From the NCBI GenBank assembly GCA_900315495.1, contig OMZJ01000086.1, positions 1 through 44,862 on the forward strand: 44,862 bases of DNA, in the 5' to 3' direction. Both the position numbers and the translations under genes were made by a program. Below are positions 1-7,371 of the stretch, piece after piece (positions within the stretch are counted from its first letter, which is position 1; every line of letters starts with the position of its first letter). This DNA is from an uncultured Lachnospiraceae bacterium. GTDB lineage: Bacteria > Bacillota > Clostridia > Lachnospirales > Lachnospiraceae. The notes beneath the pieces are model-generated. The model had not been told where the DNA came from. It did not search any database and saw nothing but the letters and a program-made list of their open reading frames with translations.

Positions 1-2024
1 TCTGTCTTCGCCGCATCCGACGAATCGGCCTTCGGTTCCTCCGGCTCCGGCATCGCCGGTTCCCCGGCCATCTCCAGCAGGATGTTGTTGGAGCGGCGGA
101 TGAATTTCTGCATCCGGTCCGGGGTCAGGGTACCGTGGGCGAGGGAGGCGAGATCATAGATCTGCTCACAGTACATCGGAAGATTCTCCGCGCTGTCGCG
201 GTGGTTCAGCACATACTGCACCAGCGGATGTGCGATGTTGAGCACCAGCGTCTCCTCACTGCCGCCGAGGTCCGCGTCGGACATGCCGTACATCTTCATC
301 ATTTCCTGCATCCGGCGGTTCTCCTCCGTCAGAGTCATCATGCCGGCAATCGACGCATCCTTCAGCTTCTCGGCTTTGACCGTGAGCTTGTCGTTATTCA
401 GCGCCTTGCGGAAGATCTCCTGCAGGGACTTTCCGGTCTCCTCGAGCTTCTTCTTCTCCTCGTCACTGACACTGTCGCGCAGGGATTCCGACACATCGGC
501 ATCGATCCGCTTGAAGTGCAGGTCTTTGTTCTTCTGCTCCATCTGGGAGATGAACGGAGAATCAATCTTGTGCGGAAGCAGATAGGCGTTCATCTTCTGT
601 CTGCGGAACATGGAGATGTACTGTCCCTGTTCCTTCTCGTCCGTCACGTAGTAGACGGTATTCTTGTGCCCTTCCTTCTCGGCCTCTTCCAGAACCTCCG
701 AAAGCGTTCTGTGCTTCCCGTCCAGGTCGCGGAACAGGACAGCCGGGCTGACCTTCTCGCAGAATTTATCGTCCTTCAGGCAGCCGTATTTGACGAACGG
801 GCTGATATCGTCCCAGTATTTCTCGTAGGTTTCGCGCTCGGTCTTGCACATGCCGGTGAGCTTGTCCGCCACCTTCTTGGTGATGTAGTCGGAGACCTTC
901 TTTGCGAAACCGTCGTTCTGCAGCGCGGAACGGGAGACGTTCAGCGGAAGATCCGGGCAGTCGATCACGCCCTTGAGGACGAACAGATATTCCGGGATGA
1001 CTTCCTTGATGTTGTCGGCCACATACACCTGGTTGTTGTACAGCTTGATGGTGCCTTCCGCGCTCTCATATTCCATGTTGATCTTCGGGAAATAGAGAAT
1101 GCCCTTCAGGTTGAACGGGTAGTCCATGTTCAGATGGATCCAGAACAGCGGCTCCTTGTAGTCATTGAAGACCTTCCGGTAGAAATCCTTGTACTCCTCA
1201 TCCGTGCACTCGCTCGGGCGCTTGTTCCACAGCGGGCTGACGTCGTTGACCGGCTTCTTTTCCTCCGGCTTTTTCTCTTCCGGCTTCTCCTCCGGAACCT
1301 CCTCGCCCTTTTCCTTTGCCTCGGCAGCCTTCTTCGCCGCCTCCTCCGCGGCCTTCTTTGCCTCCTCGGCTTCCTGCTTCTTCTGGGCCTCGGTCTTGAT
1401 CACATCGAGGTAGATCGGAACCGGCATGAAGGAGCAGTACTTGTCCAGCACCTCGCGCACGCGGTATTCATTGGAAAATTCGTAGCTGTCCTCGTTCAGG
1501 TAGAGGGTCACCGTGGTGCCGCGCTCTGTGCGCGTGCCGTCCGACATGGAATAGCTCTGGCCGCCTTCCGACTCCCAGTGAACCGGCTGCGCGTCCTTCT
1601 TCCAGGAGAGGGAATCAATGGTCACATGATCCGCCACCATGAAGGCAGAGTAGAAGCCAAGCCCGAAATGGCCGATGATCTGGTCATCGCTCTGCTTGTC
1701 CTTGTATTTTTCCAGGAAATCCTTCGCACCGGAGAATGCGATCTGGTTGATGTACTTGTCGATTTCATCCGCGTCCATGCCGAGTCCGTTGTCGGAGAAA
1801 GCGATGGTCTTGGCATCCGCATCCGTGATCACATGGACTTCATACTTCGTCCCTTCCGGCACCTCGGCATCGCCCATCATGGTCAGGCGCTTCATTTTGG
1901 TGACCGCATCGCAGCCGTTGCTGACCAGCTCGCGGATAAAAATATCATGATCCGAATACAGCCATTTCTTGATGACCGGGAATATATTCTCGCTTTCGAT
2001 GGACAGATTGCCCTCTTTGTTCAT
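1..2024 (-). CDS. htpG: HtpG, Hsp90-family molecular chaperone (C-terminus beyond window)
   Basis: Cytosolic ATP-dependent chaperone of the Hsp90 family. About 674 codons are visible; the C-terminal end lies left of the window. The N-terminal GHKL ATPase domain is clear: RELVSNGCDA helix with the ATP/Mg Asn region, DNGLGM, and GHFGLGFYSAF lid. The middle domain follows (LFWIHLNMDYPFNLKGILYFP, then DLPLNVSRSALQ) and part of the C-terminal dimerisation domain. Between N and middle domains, about residues 207-257, sits a roughly 50-residue Lys/Glu/Ala/Pro-rich linker, absent from E. coli HtpG and reminiscent of the eukaryotic Hsp90 charged linker. The start is the ATG at 2022-2024, preceded by AAAGGAGC on the minus strand. 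A sigma-A promoter and a CIRCE element lie upstream, so HrcA control is likely. Confidence 0.97.
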   Translation of the reverse strand, partial: MNKEGNLSIESENIFPVIKKWLYSDHDIFIRELVSNGCDAVTKMKRLTMMGDAEVPEGTKYEVHVITDADAKTIAFSDNGLGMDADEIDKYINQIAFSGAKDFLEKYKDKQSDDQIIGHFGLGFYSAFMVADHVTIDSLSWKKDAQPVHWESEGGQSYSMSDGTRTERGTTVTLYLNEDSYEFSNEYRVREVLDKYCSFMPVPIYLDVIKTEAQKKQEAEEAKKAAEEAAKKAAEAKEKGEEVPEEKPEEKKPEEKKPVNDVSPLWNKRPSECTDEEYKDFYRKVFNDYKEPLFWIHLNMDYPFNLKGILYFPKINMEYESAEGTIKLYNNQVYVADNIKEVIPEYLFVLKGVIDCPDLPLNVSRSALQNDGFAKKVSDYITKKVADKLTGMCKTERETYEKYWDDISPFVKYGCLKDDKFCEKVSPAVLFRDLDGKHRTLSEVLEEAEKEGHKNTVYYVTDEKEQGQYISMFRRQKMNAYLLPHKIDSPFISQMEQKNKDLHFKRIDADVSESLRDSVSDEEKKKLEETGKSLQEIFRKALNNDKLTVKAEKLKDASIAGMMTLTEENRRMQEMMKMYGMSDADLGGSEETLVLNIAHPLVQYVLNHRDSAENLPMYCEQIYDLASLAHGTLTPDRMQKFIRRSNNILLEMAGEPAMPEPEEPKADSSDAAKT

Positions 2025-2170
2025 AATTCTCAGCTCCTTTGTACAAAAATAAGATGCATGCCGCGCTTTCGGCCGCTGCAGGAGGCCTGCACCGGCCTGT
2101 CGTCAACCGGCCGCCGAACGGCACCATATACCGCTTGGGAAAGCGCAGACGATGTTTCTGAACAAAAGTC

Positions 2171-2199
2171 ATTTTAGTACGGAGAAAGGGCCCTGTCAA
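2171..2199 (-). promoter_or_regulatory. Predicted sigma-A promoter of htpG
   Basis: On the minus strand, TTGACA (2194-2199) is separated by 17 bases from TAAAAT (2171-2176). This is a near-consensus vegetative promoter giving a leader of about 140 bases before the htpG ATG. No other promoter of equal quality was found in the 361-base gap 2025-2385. Confidence 0.75.
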
Positions 2200-2247
2200 C
2201 GCTTTTGAACCAAAACCGGACAAAATTCGCCTTATTTTAGAAAAATT

Positions 2248-2274
2248 TCAGCACTCAATATTATTGAGTGCTAG
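2248..2274 (-). promoter_or_regulatory. CIRCE operator (HrcA binding site)
   Basis: Minus strand reads CTAGCACTC, nine bases, GAGTGCTGA. The consensus is TTAGCACTC-N9-GAGTGCTAA, so 16 of 18 arm positions match and the spacer is exactly nine. CIRCE is bound by HrcA to repress heat-shock genes. Here it lies about 50 bases upstream of the -35 of the best htpG promoter rather than over it or downstream of it. Confidence 0.9.
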
Positions 2275-2385
2275 TAGAAACGAGGCGAATGTCATTTGCA
2301 CCTGGCATGCCATACGGCCGGAGAGGTTCGACGGAGGTGCTTTCTGCAGTCAGAGAGGTTTCCCGGCGGTTCTGCCTGATTCCTG

Positions 2386-2919
2386 TCATGCTGTTTCCTG
2401 GAAGGGTAGATTTTCCTTCCTAAACCATCCGGCAACCTCCGTGTCCCAGTTCTTCTCCGGACCGCGGTCCAGCGCAAAGCGGCAGTAGGAGACGGCGGTC
2501 GTGGCGGTAATTTTCTCCTCCCGGTACTGGAGGACAAGAACGAAGGAGGAGATGCCGCTTTCCGCGGCGTTTGCAAGCGTTGAAAACCTCGCAGTGGCTT
2601 CCCGCGCGGGAACCAGGAAAACCAGCCGGAACGAGAGCGGCGTCCGCTTCCCGCGGATCATGGAAAAACAGATCGGCCGCAGATCCCGCCACGGCATAAA
2701 GACCGTTTCCTCCTGCGGCGCATCGCCGGCGGTTTCGCTCCCGGCCTGCGGAGTCTTTGCGGAAGCATCCCGGTAAAAATCCCGGTTCACCTTGCCGTCG
2801 ATGGAATAGTTCACCGCGCAGGAGAAGACCGCCTCCTGCAGACGGAAAAAGTCAAAGGTCTCCGAGAGAAAAAGCTTCGATGTGATTTCCTTCAGCGAAG
2901 CGGACTGAAATGATTTCAT
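2386..2919 (-). CDS. DUF5721-type conserved protein
   Basis: A 177-residue cytosolic protein that I recognise as the DUF5721 type common in Lachnospiraceae; its function is unknown. Shared features are the MKSF start, the FDxFxLxEA-like stretch (residues ~18-30), SIDGKVNRDFY, the LRPICFSMIRGKRTPLSFRLVF core, and the C-terminal W-x(5)-WFRKENLPF ending. The start at 2917-2919 is chosen over an upstream ATG at 2967 because GGAGGAG lies four bases before it. It is on the same strand as htpG and upstream of it, with the CIRCE element and htpG promoter between them, so the two are probably separate units. Confidence 0.8.
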   Translation of the reverse strand: MKSFQSASLKEITSKLFLSETFDFFRLQEAVFSCAVNYSIDGKVNRDFYRDASAKTPQAGSETAGDAPQEETVFMPWRDLRPICFSMIRGKRTPLSFRLVFLVPAREATARFSTLANAAESGISSFVLVLQYREEKITATTAVSYCRFALDRGPEKNWDTEVAGWFRKENLPFQETA

Positions 2920-3109
2920 ACATCTCCTCCGGTGCCGACTCCGGTATGCTGCGGCGGAGTGCGGCACCTGTTTTCTTCTTGCGGCACAGTCAGCGGGAAT
3001 CCGCCCGGGTGCTTTGCCGGGCGGGGTTCATCTGCTCGTCCCTTCTGCTTCTAATCATACGCCTGCGGGGCGATTGCCGCAACTGCCGGATTATATGGCA
3101 AGAAAACAG

Positions 3110-3138
3110 TTGACAGAATCGAAAATCGGGTGTATAAA
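3110..3138 (+). promoter_or_regulatory. Predicted promoter of tRNA-Thr
   Basis: TTGACA (3110-3115), 17-base spacer, TATAAA (3133-3138). The -10 ends 26 bases before the mature tRNA 5' end, as expected for a short processed leader. Confidence 0.85.
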
Positions 3139-3164
3139 TAGACTCGCGTTCGTAAGAACGGCGT

Positions 3165-3237
3165 GCTTCTGTGGCTCAGTCGGTAGAGCGATTGATTCGT
3201 AATCAATAGGTCGGGGGTTCAAGTCCCCCCGGAAGCT
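3165..3237 (+). tRNA. tRNA-Thr (anticodon CGT)
   Basis: Full cloverleaf. The acceptor stem GCTTCTG pairs with CGGAAGC (one T-G wobble). The D arm contains GGCTCAGTCGGTAGAGC. The anticodon stem ATTGA/TCAAT carries loop TTCGTAA with anticodon CGT, which reads ACG (threonine). The T arm is GGGGGTTCAAGTCCCCC. The 3' CCA is not encoded; discriminator base is T3237. It is a single-gene unit with its own promoter and terminator. Confidence 0.96.
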
Positions 3238-3241
3238 TAAG

Positions 3242-3265
3242 GGCACCTGGAAGGTGCCTTTTTTT
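3242..3265 (+). terminator. Rho-independent terminator after tRNA-Thr
   Basis: GGCACCT, loop GGA, AGGTGCC, then seven T residues (3259-3265). It lies four bases after the tRNA, and the next gene begins right behind it. Confidence 0.92.
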
Positions 3266-3283
3266 GTGCGGAGGGGACAGCGC

Positions 3284-4063
3284 ATGGAAGGTATTTATTT
3301 CAGAAAATACAGCAGCAGTCTGGACCGGTATATGGAAGTGAAGAAATACGGCTATGACGGGAAGATCTGCATCTGGTTTCCCTGCCAGAACGGCCGCTTT
3401 TTTGATTTCGAAAACTTCGGCATGAACGATCTGCTTGCCGATACCATCGATACCGGAAAGCTGACGGTCATCTCGGTGGATACGGTGGATGAGGAGTCCC
3501 TGTCCGATTCCTCCTGGCGATCCCCCGAAAACCGCATCGCCCGGCAGGAGCAGTATTATCACTATATCGTGGATGATCTGGTGGGATACCTCCCGGAGAT
3601 CACCGGCCGCGGGCCGGAGGAAACCGGTGGACTGATGTCGTTCGGCTGCAGCATGGGCGCATACCACGCGGCCAATGTCTTTTTCCGCAGGCCGGATCTG
3701 TTTCCCCGAGCCCTCTGCCTGAGCGGCATCTACGACCTGCGCTATATGTTCGGCGATTTCATGACGCCCCTGGTGTATGCCAATTCGCCGATTGACTGCC
3801 TCCGGAACATGCCCTGGGATCACCCGTACATCGAGCGGTACAACCGCGGCCGGCTGATCGCCTGCGTCGGCCAGGGCGCCTGGGAAGTCCCCACGCTCCA
3901 GTCCACCCGGGATCTCGCCGCGGTGCTCCGGCAGAAGGGCATTCACGCCTGGGTGGATTTCTGGGGCACGGACGTCTCCCACGACTGGTACTGGTGGAAA
4001 AAGCAGACGCGTTATTTCCTCCCGTTCCTGCTGGAAGAAACGCTCGAGAACGATCCCGCCTGA
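3284..4063 (+). CDS. Alpha/beta-hydrolase fold esterase family protein
   Basis: A 259-residue protein resembling the esterase D/putative esterase family. The nucleophile elbow is G-C-S-M-G (near residue 124) followed by AYHAANVFFRRPDLF. An Asp-containing loop and SHDWYWW near the C-terminus supply a plausible catalytic His. No signal peptide, so it should act in the cytosol. The substrate cannot be told; relatives hydrolyse acyl or acetyl esters. The ATG at 3284 has GGAGGGG seven bases upstream; an in-frame ATG at 3254 lies inside the tRNA terminator and is rejected. A small unknown gene follows 18 bases downstream with its own strong ribosome site, so they are probably co-transcribed. Confidence 0.8.
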   Translation: MEGIYFRKYSSSLDRYMEVKKYGYDGKICIWFPCQNGRFFDFENFGMNDLLADTIDTGKLTVISVDTVDEESLSDSSWRSPENRIARQEQYYHYIVDDLVGYLPEITGRGPEETGGLMSFGCSMGAYHAANVFFRRPDLFPRALCLSGIYDLRYMFGDFMTPLVYANSPIDCLRNMPWDHPYIERYNRGRLIACVGQGAWEVPTLQSTRDLAAVLRQKGIHAWVDFWGTDVSHDWYWWKKQTRYFLPFLLEETLENDPA

Positions 4064-4081
4064 CCGGAGGAAGGAGCTGAC

Positions 4082-4387
4082 ATGAAAGAACACAACTGCG
4101 TACTCAGCATTCTGCAGGCAGGGCCTGGCGAAATTCTGGACCGGGACCGCCAGCACATCATCCAGCGCGACCGCGTGGGAAAGGTTGCGGCCTCCTTCAC
4201 CAACGACAACATGGAGGCGGAAAAAATCCGCATCACGCTGACTGCCCTGCACCCGCATACCCTGTTTGAGATCCAGGTCACCGGCAGCCCGAAGCGGCAA
4301 TACCGCGCCAACGGGGCCGGTATCCTCGAGTTTTCCGAGGTTGTTCCGGGCGGCGGGCGGATGGTTTTTGTGGAGACGGAGAGCTGA
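4082..4387 (+). CDS. Small conserved-looking protein of unknown function
   Basis: A 101-residue soluble protein that I do not recognise. The ATG is preceded by GGAGGAAGGAG, and the gene follows the esterase by 18 bases, so it is probably in one operon with it. The sequence alternates charged and hydrophobic residues (for example KIRITLTALHPHTLFEIQV and GGGRMVFVETE), suggesting a beta-rich fold. No catalytic or metal-binding motif stands out. Confidence 0.6.
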   Translation: MKEHNCVLSILQAGPGEILDRDRQHIIQRDRVGKVAASFTNDNMEAEKIRITLTALHPHTLFEIQVTGSPKRQYRANGAGILEFSEVVPGGGRMVFVETES

Positions 4388-4452
4388 TTCCGGGCTTTCA
4401 GGCGCTTTCCGGCTTTCCGCGGATCTGCTGCTGATCGGGATCTTTGAATGTA

Positions 4453-4481
4453 TTGAAGAAACCGTACGAATTGTGTAAAAT
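4453..4481 (+). promoter_or_regulatory. Predicted promoter of nfnAB
   Basis: TTGAAG (4453-4458), 17-base spacer, TAAAAT (4476-4481). It lies in the gap after the esterase operon and gives a leader of about 145 bases before nfnA. Confidence 0.65.
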
Positions 4482-4501
4482 ATTTGCGGAACATTTTCCA
4501 T

Positions 4502-4624
4502 CGGCCTCTGCGGACACGCAGAGCCGGATTCTGGATTGATCTGCTGCTTTCAGGCAGCCCCGCCCGTCGGTTCCCTGTACAGTGACGTCAGGGCGGCTTC
4601 AGATATGCGCCAGTCCCGGCGCAT
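4502..4624 (+). promoter_or_regulatory. Hairpin-rich 5' leader of nfnAB
   Basis: Four inverted repeats follow one another in the presumed leader: CTCTGCG/CGCAGAG with an extended stem (4502-4527); GCTGC/GCAGC (4543-4558); CCGCCC/GGGCGG (4560-4596); and ATGCGCC/GGCGCAT (4605-4624). The last one directly abuts the GGAGGA ribosome site at 4625. It does not match a riboswitch class I know. Confidence 0.4.
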
Positions 4625-4633
4625 GGAGGAATC

Positions 4634-5521
4634 ATGTACGAAATTTTATCAGCAAGGAAGGCGGCTGACCGGATTTATGAAATGGTCGTCAGGGCGCCGC
4701 GGGTGGCACAGCACTGTGAGCCCGGTCAGTTTCTGATCGTCATTGTCGATGAGAAGGGAGAGAGAATCCCGCTGACCATCTGCGATTACGACAGAAAAGA
4801 GGGCACTGTCCGCATTGTATTTCAGGTGGTGGGCGCGTCTACGCTGCGCATGTCCCGGATGCAGGCGGGAGACAGCTTCCACGATGTGGTCGGCCCGCTC
4901 GGGCGTCCGTCCGAGTTTGTGACGGATCCCCTGGATGAGGTAAAGAAGAGAAGATACCTCTTTGTGGCCGGCGGCGTCGGCGCGGCACCGGTCTACCCGC
5001 AGGTTCGATGGATGAAAGAGCACGGCGTCGTCTGCGATGTGATCGAGGGTGCGAGAAACAAGAATCTGATTCTTCTGGAGGACGAGCTGAAGGCGACCGC
5101 GGATCATCTGTACATCACGACGGATGATGGCAGCTATGTCCGCAAGGGACTGGTCACCAATGTCATTCAGGATCTCTACGATGCGGGCGAGAGATATGAC
5201 GTCTGCGTCGTCATCGGACCGATGATCATGATGAAATTTGCCTGCCTTCTGACGCAGAAGCTCGGCCTGCACACCATCGTTTCCATGAATACGATCATGG
5301 TGGACGGAACCGGCATGTGCGGTGCCTGCCGTCTGAAAGTCGGCGACGAGACGAAGTTTGCCTGCGTGGACGGACCGGAGTTTGACGGCCATCTGATCGA
5401 CTGGCAGCTGGCGATGGAGCGTCAGCAGCTGTACAAGACAGAAGAGGGCAGAGCCTACCTGCGCGAGCAGGAGGGCGACACCCACAAGGGCGGCTGCGGC
5501 CAGTGCGGAGGTGAAGATTGA
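4634..5521 (+). CDS. nfnA: NfnA-type ferredoxin/NAD-binding subunit (sulfide dehydrogenase / GltA-associated)
   Basis: A 295-residue flavoprotein subunit, close in length to NfnA. In the NfnAB complex this FAD/[2Fe-2S] subunit handles NAD(H), and the pair couples NADH and reduced ferredoxin to NADP+ reduction by electron bifurcation. Visible features: the FAD-binding barrel at the N-terminus (CEPGQFLIV, RIPLTICDYD), NAD-binding FVAGGVGAAPVYPQ, and a C-terminal cysteine cluster GTGMCGACR...FACVDGPEF for the [2Fe-2S] centre. The ATG follows GGAGGA by three bases. Its stop overlaps the next start (TGATG), showing translational coupling. Homologues are also called sulfide/dihydroorotate dehydrogenase-like. 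Confidence 0.88.
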   Translation: MYEILSARKAADRIYEMVVRAPRVAQHCEPGQFLIVIVDEKGERIPLTICDYDRKEGTVRIVFQVVGASTLRMSRMQAGDSFHDVVGPLGRPSEFVTDPLDEVKKRRYLFVAGGVGAAPVYPQVRWMKEHGVVCDVIEGARNKNLILLEDELKATADHLYITTDDGSYVRKGLVTNVIQDLYDAGERYDVCVVIGPMIMMKFACLLTQKLGLHTIVSMNTIMVDGTGMCGACRLKVGDETKFACVDGPEFDGHLIDWQLAMERQQLYKTEEGRAYLREQEGDTHKGGCGQCGGED

Positions 5522-6924
5522 TGGATATGCAGAAGATGGTACCGGTTCGTGAGCAGGACCCGAAGGTACGTGCCACAAATTTTGATGAAGTCTGTCTTGG
5601 ATATTCCAGGGAAGAAGCGGTGGCGGAATGCCAGCGCTGCATCCAGTGCAAAAACCCCCGCTGTGTGAAGGGGTGCCCGGTGGGCATCGATATCCCCGGA
5701 TTCATCCGGGAGCTCCGCGACGGCCACAGCAATGCCGCTGCCGATATCATTGCGGAGGCCTCCTCGCTTCCTGCCATCTGCGGCCGCGTATGTCCGCAGG
5801 AGACCCAGTGTGAGAAATACTGTGTCCGCGGAATCAAGGGCGATCCGGTCGCCATCGGGAAAATCGAGCGATATATCGCGGATCATTCCCGCCGGAAGGG
5901 CTATGTCGCCCTGAAGAAGGCGGAGGACAACGGCCACCGGGTCGCGGTGATCGGTTCCGGCCCTGCCGGCCTGACCTGCGCCGGCGAGCTGGCAAAGCGC
6001 GGATATGAGGTCACGATCTTTGAGGCGCTTCATGAGCCGGGCGGCGTTCTGACCTACGGCATCCCGGAGTTCCGCCTTCCGAAGCAGGGCGTGGTGCAGA
6101 AGGAGATCGACAATGTCCGGTCCCTCGGCGTGAAGATCGAGTGCAACGTCGTCATCGGCCGGTCTCTCACGATCGATCAGCTGATGGATGAGGAGGGATT
6201 CGAGGCGGTGTTCATCGGATCGGGCGCAGGTCTGCCCCGCTTCATGAACATTCCGGGCGAGAACTCCAACGGCGTCTTCTCCGCCAATGAGTTCCTGACC
6301 CGCAGCAACCTGATGAAGGCATACCGGGACGATTATTACACCCCGATTTACCACGGGAAGCATGTCGCGGTGGTCGGCGGCGGAAATGTGGCCATGGACG
6401 CGGCGAGAACTGCCCTTCGTCTGGGCGCGGAAGTCACCATCGTCTACCGGCGCGGCCGGGAGGAACTCCCCGCCAGAGTCGAGGAAGTGGAGCACGCGGA
6501 GCAGGAGGGAATCAAGTTCCGCCTGCTGTGCAATCCGACGGAGATCCTGCACGACGAGAAGGGCTGGGTCACCGGCCTGCGCTGCATCCGCATGGAGCTG
6601 GGCGAGCCGGATGCCTCCGGCAGAAGAAGACCGGTTCCGGTGGAAGGATCCGAATTTGACGTCGCAGCCGATGCGGTGATCATGGCACTGGGCACCCTGT
6701 CCAACCCGCTGATCGCGTCGACGACGAAGGGCCTGGAGACGGACAAGTGGCACTGCGTCAAGGCGGTCGAGAAGACGGGCCAGACCTCCCGGGAAGGCGT
6801 CTTCGCGGGCGGCGATGTCGTCACCGGCGCGGCGACCGTCATCCTTGCGATGGAAGCCGGGAAGAAGGCGGCCATCGGCATCGATGAATATCTGAAGGGA
6901 AAGGATGCCGCAAAGGCGGAATAA
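5521..6924 (+). CDS. nfnB: NfnB / GltA-type NADPH-binding flavoprotein (NADPH-dependent glutamate synthase small-subunit family)
   Basis: A 467-residue protein that resembles both NfnB and homotetrameric 'glutamate synthase' GltA. The N-terminal region carries cysteine clusters CQRCIQCKNPRCVKGCP and CGRVCPQETQCEKYC for two [4Fe-4S] centres. An FAD Rossmann motif follows (VIGSGPAGLTCAGEL), then an NADPH motif (VVGGGNVAMDAARTALRLG) and a C-terminal GGDVVTGAATVILAM. Pairing with nfnA strongly favours the bifurcating transhydrogenase role in redox balance. The ATG at 5521 overlaps the nfnA stop and has GGAGGTG six bases upstream; a TTG at 5518 is possible but less likely. Confidence 0.9.
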   Translation: MDMQKMVPVREQDPKVRATNFDEVCLGYSREEAVAECQRCIQCKNPRCVKGCPVGIDIPGFIRELRDGHSNAAADIIAEASSLPAICGRVCPQETQCEKYCVRGIKGDPVAIGKIERYIADHSRRKGYVALKKAEDNGHRVAVIGSGPAGLTCAGELAKRGYEVTIFEALHEPGGVLTYGIPEFRLPKQGVVQKEIDNVRSLGVKIECNVVIGRSLTIDQLMDEEGFEAVFIGSGAGLPRFMNIPGENSNGVFSANEFLTRSNLMKAYRDDYYTPIYHGKHVAVVGGGNVAMDAARTALRLGAEVTIVYRRGREELPARVEEVEHAEQEGIKFRLLCNPTEILHDEKGWVTGLRCIRMELGEPDASGRRRPVPVEGSEFDVAADAVIMALGTLSNPLIASTTKGLETDKWHCVKAVEKTGQTSREGVFAGGDVVTGAATVILAMEAGKKAAIGIDEYLKGKDAAKAE

Positions 6925-6937
6925 CCCGTCCGGCGCG

Positions 6938-6966
6938 CCGCAGGTGCCGTTTTCCGGTGCCTGCGG
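6938..6966 (+). other. Strong hairpin downstream of nfnB
   Basis: CCGCAGGTGCCG pairs with CGGTGCCTGCGG over 12 bp (two G-T wobbles) around a TTTTC loop. It begins 13 bases after the nfnB stop. There is no T tract, so it may protect the 3' end or mark factor-dependent termination. The 447-base gap 6925-7371 holds this hairpin, another at 7040, and no convincing gene. Confidence 0.6.
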
Positions 6967-7039
6967 ACCGTGCGGCGGTAAAATCCGCCGCAGAGTCACG
7001 GTGTTTTCCCTGGGAACCTGCGGTGATTCCCATGGCAAA

Positions 7040-7071
7040 GGAGAGCCCTGCCGGCAACGGCAGGGCTCTCC
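7040..7071. other. Perfect 14-bp inverted repeat with GCAA loop
   Basis: GGAGAGCCCTGCCG, loop GCAA, CGGCAGGGCTCTCC. The GNRA-type loop suggests it is selected as RNA. No T run follows on either strand. It lies between nfnB and the sortase gene. A lone TATAAT at 7232-7237 nearer the sortase lacks a good -35. Confidence 0.65.
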
Positions 7072-7371
7072 GCAAACAGTGGGAATGCAGATGCTGAAAC
7101 GCGGCAGCAGCACCGACGGGTCCTGCAAACTGCCGGCATGCAGGGGCCGGATCGCGGCAGAAATTCTCCCTGCCGGCGGAATGCTCCGGAACCGTAAGAG
7201 AACTGTAAGAAACGTCAGACAAAAAGTCCGGTATAATCAGAAATAAAGCACGCACAGCGCGCGGATATTCTGTGGAAAAAACCGGGATCACATCCTGGAG
7301 AAAAGTTACGAAATCCTGCCCGGAAACAGATTGGTTCGATCTGCCGGGGGAGGAGGAATCTGAGGGGGAAA

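Noticed and set aside
135..2177. 680-codon open frame on the plus strand
   Set aside because: It is the antisense shadow of htpG, whose translation gives an unmistakable Hsp90 protein; long antisense frames are common in this high-GC sequence.
3254..3283. Upstream ATG for the esterase
   Set aside because: It lies within the tRNA terminator hairpin and lacks a ribosome site; ATG 3284 has GGAGGGG.
7232..7237. TATAAT box as sortase promoter
   Set aside because: No acceptable -35 at 16-18 bases upstream; kept only as a remark.
6905..7246. 113-codon frame in the nfnB-sortase gap
   Set aside because: Begins inside nfnB, spans two strong hairpins, has no ribosome site and an Arg/Gly/Cys-rich composition typical of noncoding frames here.
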